A DNA stretch of 64,000 nt from Anaeromyxobacter oryzisoli (GCF_022690765.1 NZ_JALCZA010000005.1:79968-143967), one strand, 5' to 3'. Numbered from the stretch's first letter, positions 27,678-39,333 are shown. A program made the numbers and translations. Notes: generated from the sequence alone by a model not told the origin.

Positions 27678-28382
27678 GTGGACACCGTGGAGGATCTCCA
27701 GCGCCGCATCGACGAAGGGGTCGCCCTCCTCCGCGCCCGCTTCGGCGCGAAGATGGCGGCGACGCCGTCGCTCTCCGACCCGCACCCGCAGGGCGAGGGC
27801 CCGCAGAACCGGCACGGGATGCCGCGCGAGCCGCCGGGCCAGAACGTCTTCGAGAAGCGGGAGTGGCCGGTGCTCGACCTCGGCGTGGAGACCCCGGACG
27901 TCGCGCCGGAGCGCTGGCGCCTCGTGGTGGACGGCCCGGTCGAGCACCCCCTCACGCTCTCCTACGCGGACCTCCTCGCGCTCCCGCAGGTGGAGCAGGA
28001 GGCCGACTTCCACTGCGTGACCGGCTGGTCGATCCTCGACCTGCGCCTTCGCGGCGTCCGCCTCGAGACGGTGCTCGCCCTCGCGCGCCCGGCGCCGGAG
28101 GCGACCCACCTCATGGCGCACGCCTCGGACGGCTACTCGACCAACCTCCCGCTCGAGGAGGCGCTCAAGCCGGACGTGCTCCTCGTCCACGAGGTGGACG
28201 GCGCGCCGCTCCCGCGCGACCACGGCGGCCCGGTGCGGATCGTCGTCCCGCAGCTCTGGGCGTGGAAGGGCGCGAAGTGGGTCTCGCGCCTCGAGCTCAT
28301 GAAGGCCGACCGGCGCGGCTACTGGGAGATCCGCGGGTACTCGAACACCGCGTACCCGTGGCGGGACGACCGGATCTGGTGA
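27678..28382 (+). CDS. Cytoplasmic sulfite-oxidase-family molybdopterin enzyme
   Basis: The 234-residue product consists of an N-terminal tail and one oxidoreductase molybdopterin-binding domain. The molybdenum-ligand cysteine is Cys113 in ADFHCVTGWS, and typical substrate-side motifs DGYSTNLPLEEAL, HGGPVRIVVPQLWAWKGAKWV and GYWEIRGYSNTA are present. The GTG start has GGAGG five bases upstream. No signal peptide or twin-arginine motif is present and no dimerisation domain follows, so this is a minimal cytoplasmic member related to the MsrP/YedY and plant sulfite oxidase core. The substrate is unknown. Confidence 0.82.
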   Translation: MDTVEDLQRRIDEGVALLRARFGAKMAATPSLSDPHPQGEGPQNRHGMPREPPGQNVFEKREWPVLDLGVETPDVAPERWRLVVDGPVEHPLTLSYADLLALPQVEQEADFHCVTGWSILDLRLRGVRLETVLALARPAPEATHLMAHASDGYSTNLPLEEALKPDVLLVHEVDGAPLPRDHGGPVRIVVPQLWAWKGAKWVSRLELMKADRRGYWEIRGYSNTAYPWRDDRIW

Positions 28383-28383
28383 G

Positions 28384-28767
28384 CTACTTCTTCTTCGAGA
28401 AGCGCTTGAAGAAGTCCACGACCTGCGCGTTGGCGCGGTCCCAGTCGAGCTCGGCCGCCGGCTCGTCCTCGTCGCCGTCGATCCAGACCCCGCCGCAGGA
28501 TTCGCAGGTGTCGTAGGCGAGCGAGCGCTTCTCGCCGCCCTCGACGACCACGAGGTCCACGTTGCAGGCCGGGCACATGCCCGAGATCTCGTCCACGTTC
28601 ACGAACCCGCCGATGGTGGAGAGGGCGGGCAGGTTGGCGTGCAGCAGCATCTTGTTCAGGTCGGCCGGGTCCACGACCCAGATCCCACCGCACTCCGGGC
28701 ACCGTTGCAGCGTGCTGTCCTCGTGCGTGATCTCCTGCATCTCGACGCTGCACCGCGGGCAATCCAT
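28384..28767 (-). CDS. Double zinc-ribbon (zf-TFIIB) protein
   Basis: A 127-residue protein with two TFIIB-type zinc ribbons, CPRC...CPECGGIWVV (about 3-31) and CPAC...CESCGGVWID (about 64-97), each with the GGxW signature. A basic helical tail (VDFFKRFSKKK) follows. Members of this family are small, widespread and uncharacterised. Its stop lies one base past the stop of the convergent sulfite-oxidase-like gene. Confidence 0.8.
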   Translation of the reverse strand: MDCPRCSVEMQEITHEDSTLQRCPECGGIWVVDPADLNKMLLHANLPALSTIGGFVNVDEISGMCPACNVDLVVVEGGEKRSLAYDTCESCGGVWIDGDEDEPAAELDWDRANAQVVDFFKRFSKKK

Positions 28768-28880
28768 GACGTGAACGGGTCCTCCTCGGGACCGGTAGAG
28801 ACGATGATCAGCGTGAACGGGGGCTCAAGCCGAAGACCAGTGTACGGACAACTGATACTAGACAGAAGCGGCGCCGGCTT

Positions 28881-29543
28881 TCAACGTGCTTTCCGGACCG
28901 GCGGTGCGACGACCGCCCGCAGGGCACCGATGAGGCGGCGGAGGCGCTCGGCGTGGAGCTTCAGGGCGACCCGGTTCACTACCAGGCGGGCGGACACCTG
29001 GAGGACCTCCTCCTCGATGACGAGCCCGTTCGCCCGCAGCGTCTCCCCGGTCTCGGTGATGTCCACGATCGCGTCGGCGAGCCCCAGCGAGGGGGCGACC
29101 TCGATCGACCCGTGGAGCGGGATGATCTCCGCGGGGACGCCCTTGGCGGCGAAATGCCGGGCGGCGAGGGAGAGGTACTTGGTCGCGACGCGCGGCGCCA
29201 CCCCGCGGGGGAGCGGCGGCGCGTCCTTCGGCCGGGCGACCATGACGGTGCACCGGCCGATCCCGAGGTCGAGCGGCTCGTACAGGTCCCGGGGCTCCTC
29301 GCGGAGCACGTCGAGGCCGACGATCCCGACCTGGGCGGCGCCGTGCTCGACGTAGCTCGCCACGTCGGCGGCCCGGATCGAGATGAAGCGCAGCCCCGCC
29401 TCCGGCGCGTCGGCCGCCAGCTTGCGCGTCCCCTCGAGGAGCTTCCTGGGAGAGACCCCGAGCGCCCGCTCGAAGAGGAGGGAGGACTCCTCGAGGAGCC
29501 GCCCCTTCGGGACCGCCACGGTGATGAGTTCCGCCGTCGTCAT
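28881..29543 (-). CDS. hisG: ATP phosphoribosyltransferase, short form
   Basis: The 220-residue protein matches HisG, which condenses ATP with PRPP in the first step of histidine synthesis. Visible motifs are VAVPKGRLLEESSLL, the VGIVGLDVLRE region, and the PRPP-binding loop ADAIVDITETGETLRANGL. Its length identifies the short (HisG-S) form lacking the regulatory C-terminal domain; such enzymes need the HisZ subunit, not seen in this window. It is the last gene of a run prfA-prmC-murA-hisG, 56 bases after murA. Confidence 0.95.
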   Translation of the reverse strand: MTTAELITVAVPKGRLLEESSLLFERALGVSPRKLLEGTRKLAADAPEAGLRFISIRAADVASYVEHGAAQVGIVGLDVLREEPRDLYEPLDLGIGRCTVMVARPKDAPPLPRGVAPRVATKYLSLAARHFAAKGVPAEIIPLHGSIEVAPSLGLADAIVDITETGETLRANGLVIEEEVLQVSARLVVNRVALKLHAERLRRLIGALRAVVAPPVRKAR

Positions 29544-29599
29544 GCGTCCGCCGATCTGCCCTGTGGCCGGGGCGCCCTCGCGCCCGGAGTGAACTGCGA

Positions 29600-30868
<1,269 letters not shown>

Positions 30869-30967
30869 CGACTTCTCTCCGTTCTGCCGGGTGGGGCGCG
30901 CGGTGCCGGGCTGTCCGGCGACGAGGTCCCGATGTTTGCAAGAAGCGCGCGAGAGACGCGCGCGATT

Positions 30968-31836
30968 CTACGCCGGGGCCGGCCCGCTCGCCACGTGGGC
31001 GACCGTGTAACGCGGGAGGCCCGCGAGGTCCATCCGCGCCTCCGCGCGTTCGAGCCCCGCCTCGCGGCACAGCAGCGGCAGGAGCTCGCGGTGCGACTCG
31101 TGCATTTCCAGGACGAGGGTGCCGCCCGGCGCGAGCCGGCCCGGGGCCCCGGCCACGATCCGCCGGAGCACGTCGGCGCCGTCCGGGCCGCCGTCGAGGG
31201 CGAGGCGCGGCTCCCGGCGCACCTCGCGCTGGAGCGTGTCCAGCTCGCCGCGGGGGACGTAGGGCGGGTTGGACACGATCACGTCGAAGCGGGCGTCCGC
31301 CGGGACCGCCTCCCAGAGATCGCCGCGGGCGAACCCCACCTCGGCGCCGAGGGCGGCGGCGTTCGCGCGGGCGACGGCGAGGGCGTCGTCGGAGAGGTCG
31401 GTCGCCAGCACCCGGGCGCCCGGCCGCTCGAGCGCGAGGGTGACGCCGAGGATCCCGGACCCGGTGCAGAGGTCGAGGGCGGCGCCGTCGGGGGGCAGCG
31501 CGGCGAGCGCCGCCTCGAGCACGAGCTCGGTCTCGGGGCGCGGGACGAGGACCCGGGGGTCCACCGCGAAGGGCCGCCCGTAGAACTCCCGGCTCCCGAC
31601 GAGGTAGGCGGTGGGCTCGCCGTCGGCGCGGCGCCGGACGAAGTCCCGGAAGCGCGCCAGCTCGGCCTCCCCGAGCGGCTTGTCGAAGTCGAGGTAGAGC
31701 CGGACGCGATCGCAGGAGAGGGCGTGCGCGAGGAGCACCTCGGCGGTGAGGCGCGGCGCGTCCACGCCCCGCTGCGCGAAGAAGCCCTGCGTCCAGGTGA
31801 GGAGCTTCAGCGGCGTCCAGGAGGAGGGACCGCCGC

Positions 31837-31840
<4 letters not shown>
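30968..31840 (-). CDS. prmC: Release factor glutamine N5-methyltransferase
   Basis: The 290-residue product has the PrmC helical N-domain and a methyltransferase domain with [16 protein letters not shown] and the substrate glutamine motif NPPYVP. It methylates the GGQ glutamine of release factors. The GTG start overlaps the prfA stop (GTGA), so its translation should be coupled to that of its substrate, the usual prfA-prmC pairing. Confidence 0.95.
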
Positions 31841-32946
<1,106 letters not shown>

Positions 32947-33185
32947 GGAGGGGTGTTCTTACCGTTCCCGCGCGGGGTGGGCAAGGATCCGGGGCGCGGG
33001 CGGAAGCCGCACGGACGCGCGCGGGTGTCACGCCGGCCGGCGGGGTCGAGGAGCGCGGCCTCTTGCGATCGGGCGGCCCCGGGCGGGGCGGGAGGGGGAT
33101 CGGGCGTGCGCCGCCCCGGCTGCGAGGGTAGGCTCCGCCGACCGGATGCGGGGTCGCTCGAGGCCGCGCCGGCCGTCCCGACAGG

Positions 33186-34649
33186 ATGATCGCCCTCCGC
33201 CTGCCACCCCCGCCGCGGCTGCCGGCGTTCGCGACCTATCCGATCGCCGTCGCGCTCCCGCTGCTCGCCCTCTCGCTCAAGCTCCTCCTCGAGCCCGTCG
33301 CCGAGTCCACCCCGTTCGTGTTCTTCTACCCGGCGGTCCTCGTGGCCGCCTACCTCGGCGGCCTCGGCCCGGGGGGGCTCGCGACCGCCCTCTCGGCGGT
33401 CCTGGCGAACCGCGTGGTGCTGCCGCTGAGCGGGGCGTGGGCGTCCTCGCCGAAGGCCCTCGGCGCCACGCTCCTGTTCACGCTCATGGGCGCCCTGCTC
33501 GTGCTCGCGAGCGCCTCGATCCGGGCCGGCTACGCCGACCGCCGCGAGTCCGAGCGGCGGCTCCGGCTCGTCCTCGAGACCATCCCGCAGCTCGTGCTGG
33601 TGATCGCCGCCGACGGCGAGGTGGACTACGCGAACCCGCAGCTCCTCGCGTTCACGGGCCGGACCTCGGAGGACCTCGCCGCCGCGCGCCTGGGCGACCT
33701 CTTCCACCCGGAGGAGCGCGAGCGGGCGCGGGCCGAGTGGAACCGCCTCCTCGCGTCCGGCGCCGCCGCGACCGCCGAGCACCGGCTCCGCTCCGCCGAC
33801 GGGAGCCACCGCTGGTTCCTGATCTCGGCGGTGCCGCTCCACGCGCTGGCCGGGGACGCGCACTGGTTCGTGTCCTGCACCGACATCCAGGCGCAGAAGG
33901 AGAGCGAGCAGGCCCAGGCGGAGGCGATCGCGGCGCGCGACGTCTTCATGTCCGTGGCGAGCCACGAGCTGAAGACGCCCATCGCCTCCGCGCTCCTCCA
34001 GGTGCAGCACGCCGAGCGGCTGCTCCGCCGCGACGGCGCGCCGGCCGAGGCCGTCTGCCAGCGGCTCTCCGCGACGGCGGCGAGCGTGGCCCGGCTCGGC
34101 GGGCTGGTCGAGGCCCTCCTCGACGTCTCGCGGATCGCCATGGGCCGCCTGGTCCTCGAGCGCGCCCGCTTCGACCTCTCCGGGACCGTGCGCGACGCGG
34201 CGGGGCGCCACGGCGACGCGGCGCGCCGCGCCGGCTGCGAGCTCGAGGTGGCGGTCGCGCCCGGGATCGCCGTCGACGGCGATCGGCTCCGCATCGAGCA
34301 GGTGCTCACCAACCTCCTCGCGAACGCGCTCAAGTACGGGGCCGGCGCGCCGGTGCGCGTCTCGCTGCGGCGCGAGGGGGCGCTCGCGATCCTCGAGGTC
34401 GCGGATCACGGCATCGGCATCGCGCCGGAGGACCAGGCCCGGATCTTCGAGCAGTTCGAGCGGGCCGTCTCGGCGCGGCACTACGGCGGGCTCGGGCTCG
34501 GGCTCTGGATCGCGCGGCAGCTCGTGGACGCGAGCGGCGGGGCGATCCACGTGGAGAGCGCCCCCGGGCGCGGCGCGACCTTCTGGGTGGCCCTGCCGGC
34601 GCCGGCGGAGGTGGCGACGCCGGAGCCCGCACGGGAGCTCGCGGGCTAG
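33186..34649 (+). CDS. Membrane sensor histidine kinase (DUF4118-PAS-HisKA-HATPase)
   Basis: The 487-residue protein begins with a DUF4118-like membrane domain of three to four helices (YPIAVALPLLALSLKLLL to TLLFTLMGALLVLASA). A PAS domain follows (about 125-240), then HisKA with phospho-acceptor His260 in SVASHELKTPIASAL, and a HATPase_c domain with NLLANALKYG, DHGIGIAPEDQARIFEQF and GGLGLGLWIARQL. DUF4118 occurs in KdpD and in photoreceptor-like kinases. No response regulator is adjacent. Its stop overlaps the stop of the convergent regulator gene. Confidence 0.88.
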   Translation: MIALRLPPPPRLPAFATYPIAVALPLLALSLKLLLEPVAESTPFVFFYPAVLVAAYLGGLGPGGLATALSAVLANRVVLPLSGAWASSPKALGATLLFTLMGALLVLASASIRAGYADRRESERRLRLVLETIPQLVLVIAADGEVDYANPQLLAFTGRTSEDLAAARLGDLFHPEERERARAEWNRLLASGAAATAEHRLRSADGSHRWFLISAVPLHALAGDAHWFVSCTDIQAQKESEQAQAEAIAARDVFMSVASHELKTPIASALLQVQHAERLLRRDGAPAEAVCQRLSATAASVARLGGLVEALLDVSRIAMGRLVLERARFDLSGTVRDAAGRHGDAARRAGCELEVAVAPGIAVDGDRLRIEQVLTNLLANALKYGAGAPVRVSLRREGALAILEVADHGIGIAPEDQARIFEQFERAVSARHYGGLGLGLWIARQLVDASGGAIHVESAPGRGATFWVALPAPAEVATPEPARELAG

Positions 34650-35224
34650 CCGCGCCGTCCGAGCGCGTCGGAGAGCGCCTTGATCGGCCCGACGTCGGCG
34701 CGCGCCGAGTCCACGAGGACCCGGAGCACGCCGAGGGCCGCGCGCGAGAGCCCGGCGAGCACCTCGAGCCGCCGGAGCTTGAAGCGCGCGAGGGCCTTCA
34801 CCGCGGGATCCACGTCCGCGAGGGCGGCGCGGACGTCCTCGAGCGCGCGCTCGAAGGTGGCGAGCGCGCCCTCCACGGCGCGCCCCTCCCGCTCCCGGAG
34901 CACCCGGGTGACGAGCCGCCAGACGTTGGTCTCGGCCTCGAAGTGCTCCTTGCGGTCGCCGGGGATCTCGACCCGGTGGACGACGCCCCACCGGCGCAGC
35001 TCGGCGAGGCTCATCGAGAGCAGCCCGGTGGAGATCCGGAGCCGATCGCACAGCTCGGGCGCGGCGAGGGGGCGCTCCGAGAGGAACAGCACCGCCCAGA
35101 TCCGGCCGAGCTGGCGGCGGAAGCCCCACAGCTCCATGAGCGCCCCCACCGCGTCCGCCACGGAGAGGTCCACCTTCTGGAGCGCGTACGACGTCGGAGC
35201 GGCGCGCGGCCCGTCGGCGGTCAT
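34646..35224 (-). CDS. GbsR/MarR-like winged-helix transcriptional regulator
   Basis: A 192-residue protein with a winged-helix domain (about 30-110): LWGFRRQLGRIWAVLFLSERPLAAPELCDRLRISTGLLSMSLAELRRWGVVHRVEIPGDRKEHFEAE is cut here into its hallmarks LSERPL, RISTGLLSMSL and WGVVHRV. It matches the GbsR-type branch of MarR regulators. A helical C-terminal half, probably for dimerisation, follows. It is the last gene of the menaquinone operon, after the prenyltransferase. The ATG at 35224 has GGGAGGGGGG just upstream; an earlier ATG at 35242 overlaps the mqnP stop. It is a plausible regulator of the operon. Confidence 0.75.
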   Translation of the reverse strand: MTADGPRAAPTSYALQKVDLSVADAVGALMELWGFRRQLGRIWAVLFLSERPLAAPELCDRLRISTGLLSMSLAELRRWGVVHRVEIPGDRKEHFEAETNVWRLVTRVLREREGRAVEGALATFERALEDVRAALADVDPAVKALARFKLRRLEVLAGLSRAALGVLRVLVDSARADVGPIKALSDALGRRG

Positions 35225-35241
35225 GGCCCCCCTCCCGTCCA

Positions 35242-36153
35242 TCACCGGAGCGCGAGGTCGCCGAGCGCGCAGACCGCGAAGGCGACGGACGCGAACGCGT
35301 TGTAGTTGAAGAACGCCACGTTGATCCGCTCGGGCCGGAGCTGGCCGCGGGGCGCCACGTGGAGGTGCTCGGCGACGAGCGTCGCGGCGAGGATCGCCGC
35401 CCCCGCGAGCCACCCGGGACCGCGGCCGGCGAGGACGCCGGCGGCGAGCACGCAGGGGACCGCGAGGAGGTGGAGACCGCGCGCCCAGGCGAGCGCGCCG
35501 CGGACCCCGAAGCGGGCGGGGATCGAGGCGAGCTCCGCGCCGCGGTCGTAGTCCATGTCCTGCAGCGAGTAGAAGACGTCGAAGCCGGCGATCCAGGCGC
35601 CGACGCCGACCCCGAGGACGACGGACGCGAGGGGCGCCCGGCCGGTGAGCGCGAGGGCGACCCCGACCGGCGCGAGCGCCTGCGCGACGCCGAGCCAGAG
35701 GTGGCACGCCCAGGTGAAGCGCTTCGCGTACGAGTAGCCGAGCAGGATCGCGAGGACCGGGAGCGCGAGCAGGCCGCAGAGCGGCGAGATCAGCGTGGCG
35801 GCGGCCACGAACGCGCCGCCGGCGCCCGCGAGGAGCGCCCACGCGGCGGCGAGCGAGACCTCGCCCGTCACGAGCTCCCGGCGCAGGGTGCGCGGGTTCT
35901 TCGCGTCGAAGGCGCGGTCGGCGATCCGGTTCATCGCCATGGCGGCGGTGCGGGCGGCGACCACCGCGAGCGCGACCAGCCCGAGCCGGAGCGCGTCGAG
36001 CCGCGCGTCGCGCGCGACGAGGGCCACCGCGGCCGCGGCGAACGGGAGGGCGAACAGCGAGTGGCTGAGCTTCACCATCCGCGCGAGGGCGACCAGCCCG
36101 CCCGGGCCGGCGGCGGGGCGGACGGCCTCGGCGGCCGGGGGACGGACGGTCAT
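35242..36153 (-). CDS. mqnP: UbiA-family prenyltransferase, probable 1,4-dihydroxy-6-naphthoate prenyltransferase (MqnP)
   Basis: The 303-residue membrane protein has the two aspartate-rich motifs of UbiA enzymes, NRIADRAFDAKNPRT and YSLQDMDYDRGAEL, and about eight hydrophobic helices. It would attach the polyprenyl chain to the naphthoate ring in the inner membrane. Its place in the mqn operon (start overlapping the deaminase stop as ATGA) points to MqnP instead of the ubiquinone enzyme; by sequence alone 4-hydroxybenzoate prenyltransferase cannot be excluded. Confidence 0.88.
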   Translation of the reverse strand: MTVRPPAAEAVRPAAGPGGLVALARMVKLSHSLFALPFAAAAVALVARDARLDALRLGLVALAVVAARTAAMAMNRIADRAFDAKNPRTLRRELVTGEVSLAAAWALLAGAGGAFVAAATLISPLCGLLALPVLAILLGYSYAKRFTWACHLWLGVAQALAPVGVALALTGRAPLASVVLGVGVGAWIAGFDVFYSLQDMDYDRGAELASIPARFGVRGALAWARGLHLLAVPCVLAAGVLAGRGPGWLAGAAILAATLVAEHLHVAPRGQLRPERINVAFFNYNAFASVAFAVCALGDLALR

Positions 36154-37379
36154 GCGGCGGGCTCCGGACGCTGGCGGGAGATCCACGTGAACGGGCGCTC
36201 GTCGGCGCCGAACGTGGAGACGAGGAACTCGAACGGATCGTCCACGCGCGCGCCGTCGAGCGGCGCGGCCAGCACGCCGGGGGCGCGGCCGGCCTCGAGG
36301 CGCCCGACGTGCGGCGCGCCGACGGCGGCGCCGTTCCAGGCGAGGGGGAGGAGGCGGCGCGCGGGGATCGCGGGGAGCTCGCGCCGGAGGACCGCCAGCT
36401 CGGCGAGCGGCGCGAGGGAGGGCGACGAGGCGAGGGAGTCGGTGCCGATCGCGAGGGGCACGCCCGCGGCGAGGAGCGCCTCGACCCGCGGGAGCTTCCC
36501 GACGATGTAGCGGTTCGAGCGCGGGCAGAGGACCGCGGTCGCGCCGCTCGCGGCGAGCAGGGCGAGGTCGTCGTCGTCGAGATCCACGCAGTGGACCACG
36601 AGGTGGTGCGGCCGCAGGTGCGGGGCGACCGCCGCGACCGGGGAGCGGCCGGAGACGCGCAGCGCGTCGAACAGCGCGGCGCCGAGCGCCTGGTACATGC
36701 GCCCGAACGCGCTCCCGCGCCCCGCGCAGAACTCGCGCTCGGCGGGATCCTCGGCGAGGTGGAGCGAGCCCGGGCCGCCCGCGAGCAGCGCGGCCAGGCC
36801 GGCGGCGTGGGTCGAGTAGATCGCGTGCGGGCTCTCCACGACCCGGAGCCCCGGAGGCGGCGCCCCGGCGGCCGCCCGCGCCGCGCGGGCCCGGGCGAGC
36901 GCGGCGTCGAACCGCTCACGCGTGAAGCCGAACACCTCGTGGTAGAGCGTGCCGGCGAGGCCGGCGGAGGCGAGCGGGCGGAGCGAGCCGAGCGTGTTCG
37001 TGACGTCTCCGACGGCGGCGACGCCGGCGCGGACCAGGTCCTCCGCCGCCATCCCCATCGCCTCCTCCGGCTCGCCCGCGCGCGTCCTGGCGCGGGCCGC
37101 CACGAAGAGCTGGATCCAGGCGGGGAGCCCCTCGCCCCCGGCGACCCAGCCCTTCATGTGCGAGAGCTCGAGGTGGAGGTGGGCGTTCACGAGGGCCGGG
37201 AGGAGCACCGCGTCGAGCCGCTCGGCCCGGCCGTGGCGCGCCTCGACCTCGGCGCGCGGGCCCACGGCGACGACGGTGTCGCCGTCCAGGGCGACGGCCC
37301 CGTCGGCGACGGCGCCGGCGAGGCCGTCCGCGCGGGCGCCGGTGAGCACCCAGGGCGCGCCGTACACCCTGGCCGTCAT
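36150..37379 (-). CDS. Amidohydrolase, probable aminodeoxyfutalosine deaminase
   Basis: The 409-residue protein belongs to the MTA/SAH-deaminase-like amidohydrolases: metal-binding HLHLE in NAHLHLELSHMKGW, a later HxE region (SLHLAEDPAE), HCVDL and the metal aspartate in LAIGTDSLASS. In the futalosine pathway some bacteria deaminate 6-amino-6-deoxyfutalosine to futalosine with such an enzyme before nucleosidase cleavage. Its position between the mqnA-mqnC fusion and mqnP, with four-base overlaps on both sides, makes that role likely. Other adenosine-like substrates remain possible. Confidence 0.83.
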   Translation of the reverse strand: MTARVYGAPWVLTGARADGLAGAVADGAVALDGDTVVAVGPRAEVEARHGRAERLDAVLLPALVNAHLHLELSHMKGWVAGGEGLPAWIQLFVAARARTRAGEPEEAMGMAAEDLVRAGVAAVGDVTNTLGSLRPLASAGLAGTLYHEVFGFTRERFDAALARARAARAAAGAPPPGLRVVESPHAIYSTHAAGLAALLAGGPGSLHLAEDPAEREFCAGRGSAFGRMYQALGAALFDALRVSGRSPVAAVAPHLRPHHLVVHCVDLDDDDLALLAASGATAVLCPRSNRYIVGKLPRVEALLAAGVPLAIGTDSLASSPSLAPLAELAVLRRELPAIPARRLLPLAWNGAAVGAPHVGRLEAGRAPGVLAAPLDGARVDDPFEFLVSTFGADERPFTWISRQRPEPAA

Positions 37380-39253
37380 GCGCGCGCCCCCTCGAGGAGC
37401 TCGTACTTCATGTTCCGCCGCGCCGGCTCGAACCCCGCGTCGCGGATGTGGCGCTCGACCTCCTCCGAGTCCATCCGGAACGTGGTCCCCGCGGCGGAGA
37501 CGACGTTCTCCTCGATCATCACCTGGCCGAAGTCGTTGCAGCCCATGTGCAGGGCCGCCTGGGCGACGCCGCCGCCCATCGTGACCCACGAGGCCTGCAG
37601 GTTCGGGACGTTGTCGAGGACCAGCCGCGAGACGGCGTTGGTGCGGAGGTACGCCTGGGCGCTCCCGTCGCCGGGGGCGAGCCGGGTGTTCGCCGGCTGG
37701 AAGGGCCAGCAGGTGAAGGCGGTGAAGCCGCCGGTCCGGTCCTGCAGGTCGCGGAGGCGCAGCAGGTGGTTCACGCGGTGACGCGGCTCCTCGCCCACGC
37801 CGAACATCATGGTGGCGGTGCTCCGCAGCCCCTTGCGGTGGGCCGCCTCCATCACCGTGAGCCACTCGTCCGTCGAGGACTTGAGCGGCGCGATCCGCCG
37901 CCGGACCTCGTCGTCGAGGATCTCCGCCCCGCCCCCCGGGATCGAGTCGAGCCCCGCCGCGACGAGCCGGTCGATGGTCGCGTCGAGGGAGAGATCGCTC
38001 GTCCGGGCGATGTGCCAGATCTCCTCCGGCGAGAGCGCGTGGAGGTTGATGACCGGCCACTTCGCCTTCACCCAGCGGAACAGGTCCTCGTACCACTCGA
38101 CGCCGAGGTCCGGGTGGAGGCCGCCCTGGAGGAGGAGCTCGATCCCGCCGAGCGCGACGGTCTCGTCGATCTTCCGGGCGAGCTCCTCGCGGGAGAGGAC
38201 GTAGGCCTCCGCGTGGCCGCGCGGCCGGTAGAACGCGCAGAAGTGGCACGCGGTGGTGCAGACGTTCGTGTAGTTCACGTTCCGCGAGACGATGTAGGTC
38301 ACGCGGCGGCCGGGGTGGAGGGCGCGCCGCCGCAGGTCGGCGGCGACGCCGAGATCGAGGAGCGACGCTTCGGCGTCGAGCCGCTCCGCCTCGTCGGCGT
38401 CCAGCCGCTCGCCGTCGGCCCCCTTCTGGAGGGCGGTGTCGAGGGAGACGGCGCGGCGGGGCCGCACCGCCGGGGCGCGGTCGTCCACGAAGCGGACCTG
38501 GATCTTCGGGAGGAAGCCCTTCGCGGCGGCGCGCTCGAGGAACGCCTCGAGCCCCTGCAGCTCGTACGGCCCGAAGCCGTAGCGGATCCGCCGGGTGAGG
38601 TAGCGCCGGTACTTCTCCGGATCGCCCCCCTTCTGCGCCGCGAACTTGCGGGCGAGCTCGGTGCGGATCCCGAGCCCGTGCTGCGCGGCGCGCGTGAGCT
38701 CCTGGACGTCCGCCGGCGAGACCGTGCCCGGGCGCGCCATCCAGAGGGCGAAGATCATCGGGAGCCCGGTGAGGTGGGTCCACTCGCGGCCGAGGTCGAG
38801 GACGTGGCTCGCGCGCACGTCGAAGGCGCGGTCGCCGATGACGAGGGCGCCCTTCGTCCCCTTCGCCCGGGCGAGCCCCTCGAGGGCGGGCGCCGGCGTG
38901 AACTTCGGGTGGACGCCCATGCCGTCGAGGACGAGCTTCGCGAGCACGTGCGAGGTCCGCGACGCGGTGTCGAGGAACACCTCGTCCCAGATCGCCGGCG
39001 ACTGCTCGCCGGCGAGGACCACCGTCTGCACCGGCCCGTCCGCGCCGATCGCGATCCCGGGCACGATCTCGTACTCGCCCTTGGTGAGCGCGGCGACCGA
39101 GACGAGGGCGAGGTCCACCTCGCCGGCCTCGAGCATCGCGGCGCAGCGGGAGGGCTCGGCGAGGACGAGCTCGACGCGCTCGGAGCCCTCGAGCCCCGCG
39201 GTGAGGGGCCAGGCGTTCAGGAAGGAGACGGCGGCGGCGCGGATCTTTCGCAT
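37376..39253 (-). CDS. mqnA-mqnC: Fused chorismate dehydratase and dehypoxanthine futalosine cyclase (MqnA-MqnC)
   Basis: One 625-residue frame carries two menaquinone enzymes. Residues 1 to about 270 match MqnA (RAAAVSFLNAWPLTAGL, DLALVSVAAL, GDRAFDVR), which dehydrates chorismate to 3-enolpyruvylbenzoate. From about 285 on comes the radical-SAM enzyme MqnC (VTYIVSRNVNYTNVCTTACHFCAFYR with Cys332, Cys336 and Cys339; LLLQGGLHPDLG; SIPGGGAEIL), which cyclises dehypoxanthine futalosine. A charged linker of about 40 residues (KGADGERLDADEAERLDAE) joins them, and no stop or frame change is seen. These are non-consecutive steps of the pathway, usually separate proteins. Confidence 0.92.
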   Translation of the reverse strand: MRKIRAAAVSFLNAWPLTAGLEGSERVELVLAEPSRCAAMLEAGEVDLALVSVAALTKGEYEIVPGIAIGADGPVQTVVLAGEQSPAIWDEVFLDTASRTSHVLAKLVLDGMGVHPKFTPAPALEGLARAKGTKGALVIGDRAFDVRASHVLDLGREWTHLTGLPMIFALWMARPGTVSPADVQELTRAAQHGLGIRTELARKFAAQKGGDPEKYRRYLTRRIRYGFGPYELQGLEAFLERAAAKGFLPKIQVRFVDDRAPAVRPRRAVSLDTALQKGADGERLDADEAERLDAEASLLDLGVAADLRRRALHPGRRVTYIVSRNVNYTNVCTTACHFCAFYRPRGHAEAYVLSREELARKIDETVALGGIELLLQGGLHPDLGVEWYEDLFRWVKAKWPVINLHALSPEEIWHIARTSDLSLDATIDRLVAAGLDSIPGGGAEILDDEVRRRIAPLKSSTDEWLTVMEAAHRKGLRSTATMMFGVGEEPRHRVNHLLRLRDLQDRTGGFTAFTCWPFQPANTRLAPGDGSAQAYLRTNAVSRLVLDNVPNLQASWVTMGGGVAQAALHMGCNDFGQVMIEENVVSAAGTTFRMDSEEVERHIRDAGFEPARRNMKYELLEGARA

Positions 39254-39333
39254 TTGGGCTCTCTGTCCGGTGGCGGCGGTTCGCCCTTCGACGCCGGCCC
39301 GCTCGGCGGGCCCGCGCTCGGGGCGAGCGGAGG

